From Ophiosphaerella korrae (Eukaryota > Ascomycota > Dothideomycetes > Pleosporales > Phaeosphaeriaceae): DNA of 12,700 bases. Below the pieces are notes generated by a model. It saw only the letters and a list, made by a program, of their open reading frames with translations, was not told the origin of the DNA and did no database searches. How positions within the stretch are numbered: position 1 is the stretch's first letter; each line of letters begins with the position of its first letter. Positions 9,505 through 12,700 of the stretch are shown one piece after another. A program made the translations under genes and the position numbers. The stretch lies in assembly GCA_028456385.1 (NCBI GenBank), contig JALNQF010000845.1, positions 1 to 12,700 on the forward strand. The letters are read 5' to 3'.

Positions 9505-9945
9505 TATTATAGTTGTAACAAGAGAAAGCTAATTTAAGCTAATTAGCTCTACTCTAGATAATAACAACACGTATAACCTATAGGGTAATAAACTTAATTA
9601 GGAAACTAACTATAATAGAGATACGTAATAGATTTATAATTCGCGATCTTAGTAAATACAAAGTATAAAGCTAAGCACGTAATAGATTTATAATTTACGA
9701 TCTTAGTAAATACAAAGTATAAAGCTAGCTAAGAAATATAGGTATATAGTTAGTAGTAATACATATTATTAGGATAGTATTAGTAATCTAATCTCTAACC
9801 TAGAACGCTAATACTTAATATTATATATATAAATTAACTATTGTTTATAGTTATTACTAATAATAATACAAGCTTTTAATATTATCTTTTAATCTACTAA
9901 TAACCTAAAGGTTACTAGGAAGTTAACCTTAGTATACCTATTACA
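9505..9945 (+). repeat. 5' LTR of E3 (about 441 bp)
   Basis: It aligns end to end with the E4 LTR; the start TATTATAG is the RIP form of TGTTATAG and the end is CCTATTACA. It contains a 54-bp direct tandem repeat (units from 9623 and 9677, beginning ACGTAATAGATTTATAATT). The same post-LTR leader follows. Confidence 0.9.
9623..9730 (+). repeat. 54-bp tandem duplication inside the E3 LTR
   Basis: Two copies with a period of exactly 54 bases, first at 9623 and second at 9677, differ at a few C/T-type positions (for example TTCGCGATC versus TTTACGATC). The same doubling is present in the E4 LTR (10284 and 10338) but not in E1 or E2. It lies in the likely U3 region; repeated enhancer-like blocks in U3 are common in LTR elements, but the role here is unknown. 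Confidence 0.85.
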
Positions 9946-10003
9946 CCTTACTAATTTAGTTATTAAGAGAAGTAAAGCGTAAGTAGCGTATAGTCTAGCT
10001 AAT

Positions 10004-10165
10004 ATAATAGTAGAAAGTTTAACTTAATAAATAGCTAAGGTACCTAAAAGTAGTTATAAATTAGATAGTATAGTATAGGAAATAATTAAGGATTGTATTA
10101 ATAACCTAATCTTAGAAAAAGAAGATATAAAGATAGTAATTAACGCTTTAGAAACGTAGAATAAG
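10004..10165 (+). pseudogene. E3 gag N-terminal fragment
   Basis: About 54 codons homologous to the start of E2 and E4 gag, from the ATA-ATA former start to NK, where the E4 LTR cuts in. Only a few stops are present (a TAA pair and two TAG). The fragment contains a DIKIVIN stretch also seen in E2 and E4. Confidence 0.82.
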
Positions 10166-10605
10166 TGTTATAGCTATAATAAGAGAAAACTAATTCGAAC
10201 TAATTAGCCTTACTATAGATAATAACAACATATATAACCTATAGGAAAACAAACTAGAATAGGAGACTAACTACAATAGGGATATATAATAGATTCGCAA
10301 TTTACAATCTTAGTAAATATAAAGTATAAAGTTAAGTACGTAATAAATTTATAATTTACAATCTTAGTAAATACAAAGTATAAAGCTAGCTAAGAGGCCT
10401 AAGTATATAGTTAGAGATAATACGTATTATTAGGATAGTATTAGTAATTTAATCCTTTAACTATAGAACGCTAATACAAGATAGTTACAAAACATCTTCT
10501 ATTATTTATAGTTATTATAGATCCTAATATAAGCTTTTGTTATTACTTTATAATCTACTAATACCTAATAGGTATTAAGAAGTTAACCTTAGTATACCTA
10601 TTACA
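10166..10605 (+). repeat. 5' LTR of E4 (about 440 bp, TG...CA ends kept)
   Basis: It starts TGTTATAG and ends CCTATTACA, so both canonical LTR dinucleotides survive; this copy sets the boundaries of the others. The 54-bp tandem repeat is at 10284-10337 and 10338-10391. The block GTATTAGTAATTTAATCC near 10438 is shared with E1. Confidence 0.92.
10284..10391 (+). repeat. 54-bp tandem duplication inside the E4 LTR
   Basis: Units start at 10284 (ATATAATAG) and 10338 (ACGTAATAA), both running through TTTACAATCTTAGTAAATA. The position matches the repeat of the E3 LTR, so the doubling predates the split of E3 and E4. Confidence 0.85.
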
Positions 10606-10637
10606 CTTTACTAATTTAGTTATTATAAGAAGTAAAG
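10606..10637 (+). promoter_or_regulatory. Post-LTR leader of E4 with CTTTACT/AGTAAAG inverted repeat
   Basis: The same 32-base leader as in E2: CTTTACT at 10606-10612 and AGTAAAG at 10631-10637. It occupies the expected primer-binding position. E3 has CCTTACT at 9946-9952 with AGTAAAG at 9971-9977. Confidence 0.45.
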
Positions 10638-10665
10638 CGTAAGTAAGCGTATAGTCTAAGCTAAT

Positions 10666-12486
10666 ATAATAGTAGAAAGTTTAACTAAAAGAATAGCTAA
10701 AGTACTTATAAGTAGTTATAAGTTAGATAATATAGTATAGAAAGATATTAAGAACTATATAAATAACTTAATCTCTAAAAAAGAAGATATAAAGATAGTA
10801 ATTAATACCTTAGAAACCTAGAATAAGGAACTCTAGAAATACGTAAAATAGAATAAGGCGTAGATTAAAGCTATTATTAAAGGATAAAATTAAATAGAAC
10901 TAATTATATAACGCCTAGAGATAAGTATAATAAAGAAACTACTAAAGATACTTATCCTTAAGAAGTTTAATATAATAAGAGAAAAACTAAGACTTTTTAT
11001 AGCTTTAGTATAACTCTAGATAGATATATAAGTACTACACTTTAAAATAAAAGAAAAGAAAGTAATATATATTAGAATGTACTTTAAAGAGAATATAATA
11101 AGATAGTTTAAACCTTACTAGATAGACTATATAATATACGCCCTAATAACCTAGAAGGATAAAATAAGAGCTATTTTTAGAAGTTACGAATACTTTACTA
11201 GATAAATAAGAGTAGTATTTAGGGATATAGACGTTACCTAATAAGCTAAAAAATAGTTAGAAAAGCTTATATAAAGTTAGAGTATTCTAGAATATATATT
11301 ATAGTTTAAATAACTATCGCAAAATATAGAATAGAATAAGTTAGCTTTAATACTATAATTTAAGTAAGGGCTAAACTTAAAAATCTAATATAAAATAATT
11401 TATATAGAAAAACTATAAATACTAGAAGTTCTAAAATAATAGGTAATATAGATTAATAACGACCTTCGAGAATAGAGGAAGAATAAGTATAGAGGTTACG
11501 CCTAGAATTACGACAAAAGAGACCCTATAATCCTTAACGTAAATAAGAATAGAAAGAAAAAGAAGAATAAAGACTTTATATACTTTAACTATAGCAAGAA
11601 AGGCTACTACGCGAAAGACTACTAATTATAAAATAAGTAAGCTATAGTATACTATAAATATAAGAAACCTAGATACTTTATAAAAGACTATAAAAGTAAG
11701 GACCTAAAAAAAGAAACTTAGTTAAAAATAACTAAAAAGAAGAAAGAAATACTATAAGTATAGGCTAAACCTTAAGAGAAAGTAGCTAAGAGTAAAGAAT
11801 TATAGTACGTAATACTCTACTAGACCTTTTATTATAAAGATAACTACTATATATATCTTTCTAGTAAGTAAGGAGTAGGATATTTCTTATAATAAAGAAA
11901 TAGAGTAGTAGTAATAAAAGAAAGAATAAAAGCTTAGCTAGAAGAAATAGCTTAAGTAATAGACCTACTAATAGAAGACTTAGAAAGAGAAGAGCCCTAG
12001 ATTCTATTAATCTAGGCTAAAGAACTAGTACTAGATAAAGAGACTACTATAACTACTTCTAAAGAACTATAACAAAGTAAGGAATAAGTTAGTATAAGAG
12101 GTATAAAATATACCTAGCTAATAATATATAGCTATAATAGCTATACAATAATAGATATAGAAGAATAAAATAAAGAATAGAGATTTATTTAAATATACTT
12201 AATAGTTATAAGTATAGAGGAAGCGTATAAAGACTAAAAAGAATATAATCTTAAAGAAATAAAGTTTATACTATTTTAAGAATAGATAAAGTAATATATA
12301 GTTATAGTAGAGAGAATACTTATATAAAGAGAATAGTAGTACCTTATAAAGAAAACGCGATAGATTAACAAAGCCTATATACTAAGAGTACTAGTAGTAT
12401 ACTATATCCTAACAATAAATATACCTAGTAAAGACAAATACTAAGAAGAGGATAATAAAATAATAGATCTAAAATATCTAGTATAT
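10666..12486 (+). pseudogene. E4 gag (capsid/nucleocapsid), RIP-degraded, cut at 12486
   Basis: One frame of about 607 codons with stops at former Gln/Trp codons but no frameshift. The N-terminal half is helical and Lys/Glu-rich; a capsid-like stretch with YIIYALIT, AIFRSYEYF and VVFRDIDV lies at about 11130-11240. Two tandem nucleocapsid knuckles keep exact C-x2-C-x4-H-x4-C spacing, but all ligands read Tyr: 11581, 11590, 11605, 11620 and 11650, 11659, 11674, 11689. Gly in the first knuckle is kept. A third cysteine-type module follows at 11830-11856. The start is set at ATA 10666-10671, a likely former ATG. The C-terminal part, which in E2 leads to the protease, is removed by the insertion at 12487. 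Confidence 0.9.
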
Positions 12487-12528
12487 TTTTGTAAGGGAGT
12501 TATCCCTTATATCTCTTATTTTCGCACT

Positions 12529-12559
12529 AATATTAGTAAGTTTACAACTTACTAATATT
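12529..12559. repeat. Perfect hairpin, 14-bp arms, TAC loop
   Basis: Left arm AATATTAGTAAGTT (12529-12542), loop TAC, right arm AACTTACTAATATT (12546-12559). The right arm is also the first unit of the 17-bp tandem repeat. Confidence 0.95.
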
Positions 12560-12609
12560 GCAAACTTACTAACATTACAAACTTACTAATATTGCGAACT
12601 TACTAACAT
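12546..12609. repeat. 17-bp tandem repeat, four copies
   Basis: ACTTACTA recurs at 12547, 12564, 12581 and 12598, exactly 17 bases apart. Units alternate between AATATTG and AACATTA/AACATG endings. Confidence 0.93.
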
Positions 12610-12636
12610 GTTAGTAAGTTTACAACTTACTAACAT
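12597..12636. repeat. 24-base palindrome overlapping a second 13-bp-arm hairpin
   Basis: 12597-12620 is a perfect 24-base palindrome centred on CATG. 12608-12620 and 12624-12636 form a second hairpin with the same TAC loop as the one at 12529. The two alternative foldings share the middle arm. Confidence 0.93.
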
Positions 12637-12674
12637 TTAACTATCTTTCTACTTTTAGTTAGCGCTTAGTAAGC

Positions 12675-12696
12675 TACTAGGTATATATACCTAGTA
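12675..12696. repeat. 22-base perfect palindrome
   Basis: Centred on GTATATATAC with CTAG on both sides. It is the last structure before the window edge and differs in sequence from the TTAGTAAGTT hairpins. Confidence 0.9.
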
Positions 12697-12700
12697 CTTA

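Larger units (their letters stand above)
9505..10165 (+). mobile_element. E3: 5' end of a third Gypsy copy, nested in E2 and interrupted by E4
   Basis: It consists of a 5' LTR, leader and the first 54 or so codons of gag. On the left it breaks E2 pol after the codon equivalent to E1 base 389; on the right it is broken by the E4 LTR after a GAATAAG stretch. The rest of E3 should lie beyond the window, after the 3' end of E4. CpG-containing words such as TCGCGATC survive in its LTR, so it is less mutated than E2. Confidence 0.9.
10166..12486 (+). mobile_element. E4: 5' part of a fourth Gypsy copy, nested in E3
   Basis: It comprises a 5' LTR with intact TG and CA ends, a leader and a long gag. 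It parallels E2 up to CTAGTATAT (12478-12486; E2 5391-5399) and then diverges abruptly. It is the least degraded Gypsy copy: CpG is still frequent and the gag frame is unshifted for about 607 codons. Confidence 0.92.
12487..12700. mobile_element. Edge of an unidentified palindrome-rich insertion in E4
   Basis: After 12486 all similarity to E2 gag stops. The new sequence opens TTTTGTAAGGGAG and soon forms a stem-loop (12492-12498 with 12503-12509, 4-base loop). Two strong hairpins, a four-copy 17-bp tandem repeat and a 22-base palindrome follow. TpG, CpA and CpG words survive (TTGCG, ACATG, TCGCAC), so it is less mutated than its host. No coding frame is visible. Subterminal repeats of this kind occur in several DNA transposon groups (hAT, Mutator-like, Helitron); I cannot choose among them from one end. 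Confidence 0.55.

Noticed and set aside
9623..9730. 54-bp repeats as a CRISPR or satellite array
   Set aside because: There are only two units, at the same place inside two LTRs, so this is an LTR-internal duplication.
12487..12510. Helitron terminus (hairpin near a CTAG on the minus strand)
   Set aside because: The CTAG belongs to E4 sequence also present in E2, and a single end is not enough; left as an unidentified insertion.
12546..12609. CRISPR array
   Set aside because: The 17-bp units are directly tandem with no unique spacers, and the genome is clearly fungal in its elements.
1..12700. Mitochondrial or other naturally AT-rich genome
   Set aside because: Stops fall on conserved Gln/Trp sites and Cys/His on Tyr, which needs directed C-to-T change; the elements are nuclear Ty3/Gypsy and Fot1 types.
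1..12700. tRNA, rRNA or an intact host gene
   Set aside because: I saw no conserved tRNA arms or rRNA blocks and no coding frame outside the transposon genes.

Overview
This window looks like a slice of an AT-rich, repeat-induced-point-mutation (RIP) isochore from a filamentous ascomycete (Pezizomycotina). TpG and CpA are almost gone: in the first 1,260 bases I found only one TpG, at 932. TpA is everywhere. When domains are read through, former Gln, Trp and Arg codons have become stops, Cys and His codons read as Tyr, and Gly and Asp codons read as Arg and Asn. That is the C-to-T signature of RIP on both strands. I see no intact host gene; every recognisable gene is a dead transposon gene. 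The species cannot be fixed from these data.

Layout. (1) 1-2864 is the 3' part of a Ty3/Gypsy chromovirus copy, E1: RNase H, integrase and chromodomain on the plus strand, then a cysteine-containing antisense ORF, a polypurine tract and the 3' LTR. (2) 2865-3141 is a featureless AT-rich spacer. (3) 3142-9504 is a second copy, E2: 5' LTR, gag with two CCHC knuckles, protease, reverse transcriptase, RNase H, and the first codons after RNase H. (4) 6195-8052 is a full-length Fot1/pogo DNA transposon on the minus strand. It sits inside E2 between protease and RT, with TA target duplication and terminal inverted repeats of about 60 bp. (5) 9505-10165 is the 5' LTR and gag start of a third copy, E3, which interrupts E2. 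(6) 10166-12486 is the 5' LTR and gag of a fourth copy, E4, which interrupts E3. (7) 12487-12700 is the edge of an unidentified palindrome-rich insertion that interrupts E4.

The result is a nest four levels deep (E2 > E3 > E4 > unknown element), with Fot1 as a side insertion in E2. Outer, older copies look more depleted of C and G than inner ones. LTR structure splits the Gypsy copies into two subfamilies: E1/E2, and E3/E4, whose LTRs carry a 54-bp tandem repeat. The chromodomain suggests why copies pile up here: chromoviral integrases are known to favour heterochromatin, and RIP-mutated AT-rich DNA is typically heterochromatic in these fungi.

I did not find a new functional system. The observations most worth following are the duplicated C-x4-C-x2-H module in Gag, the conserved inverted repeat just after the 5' LTR where a tRNA-primer site is expected, the long Fot1 TIRs with internal 17-bp repeats, and the unidentified structure at the right edge.
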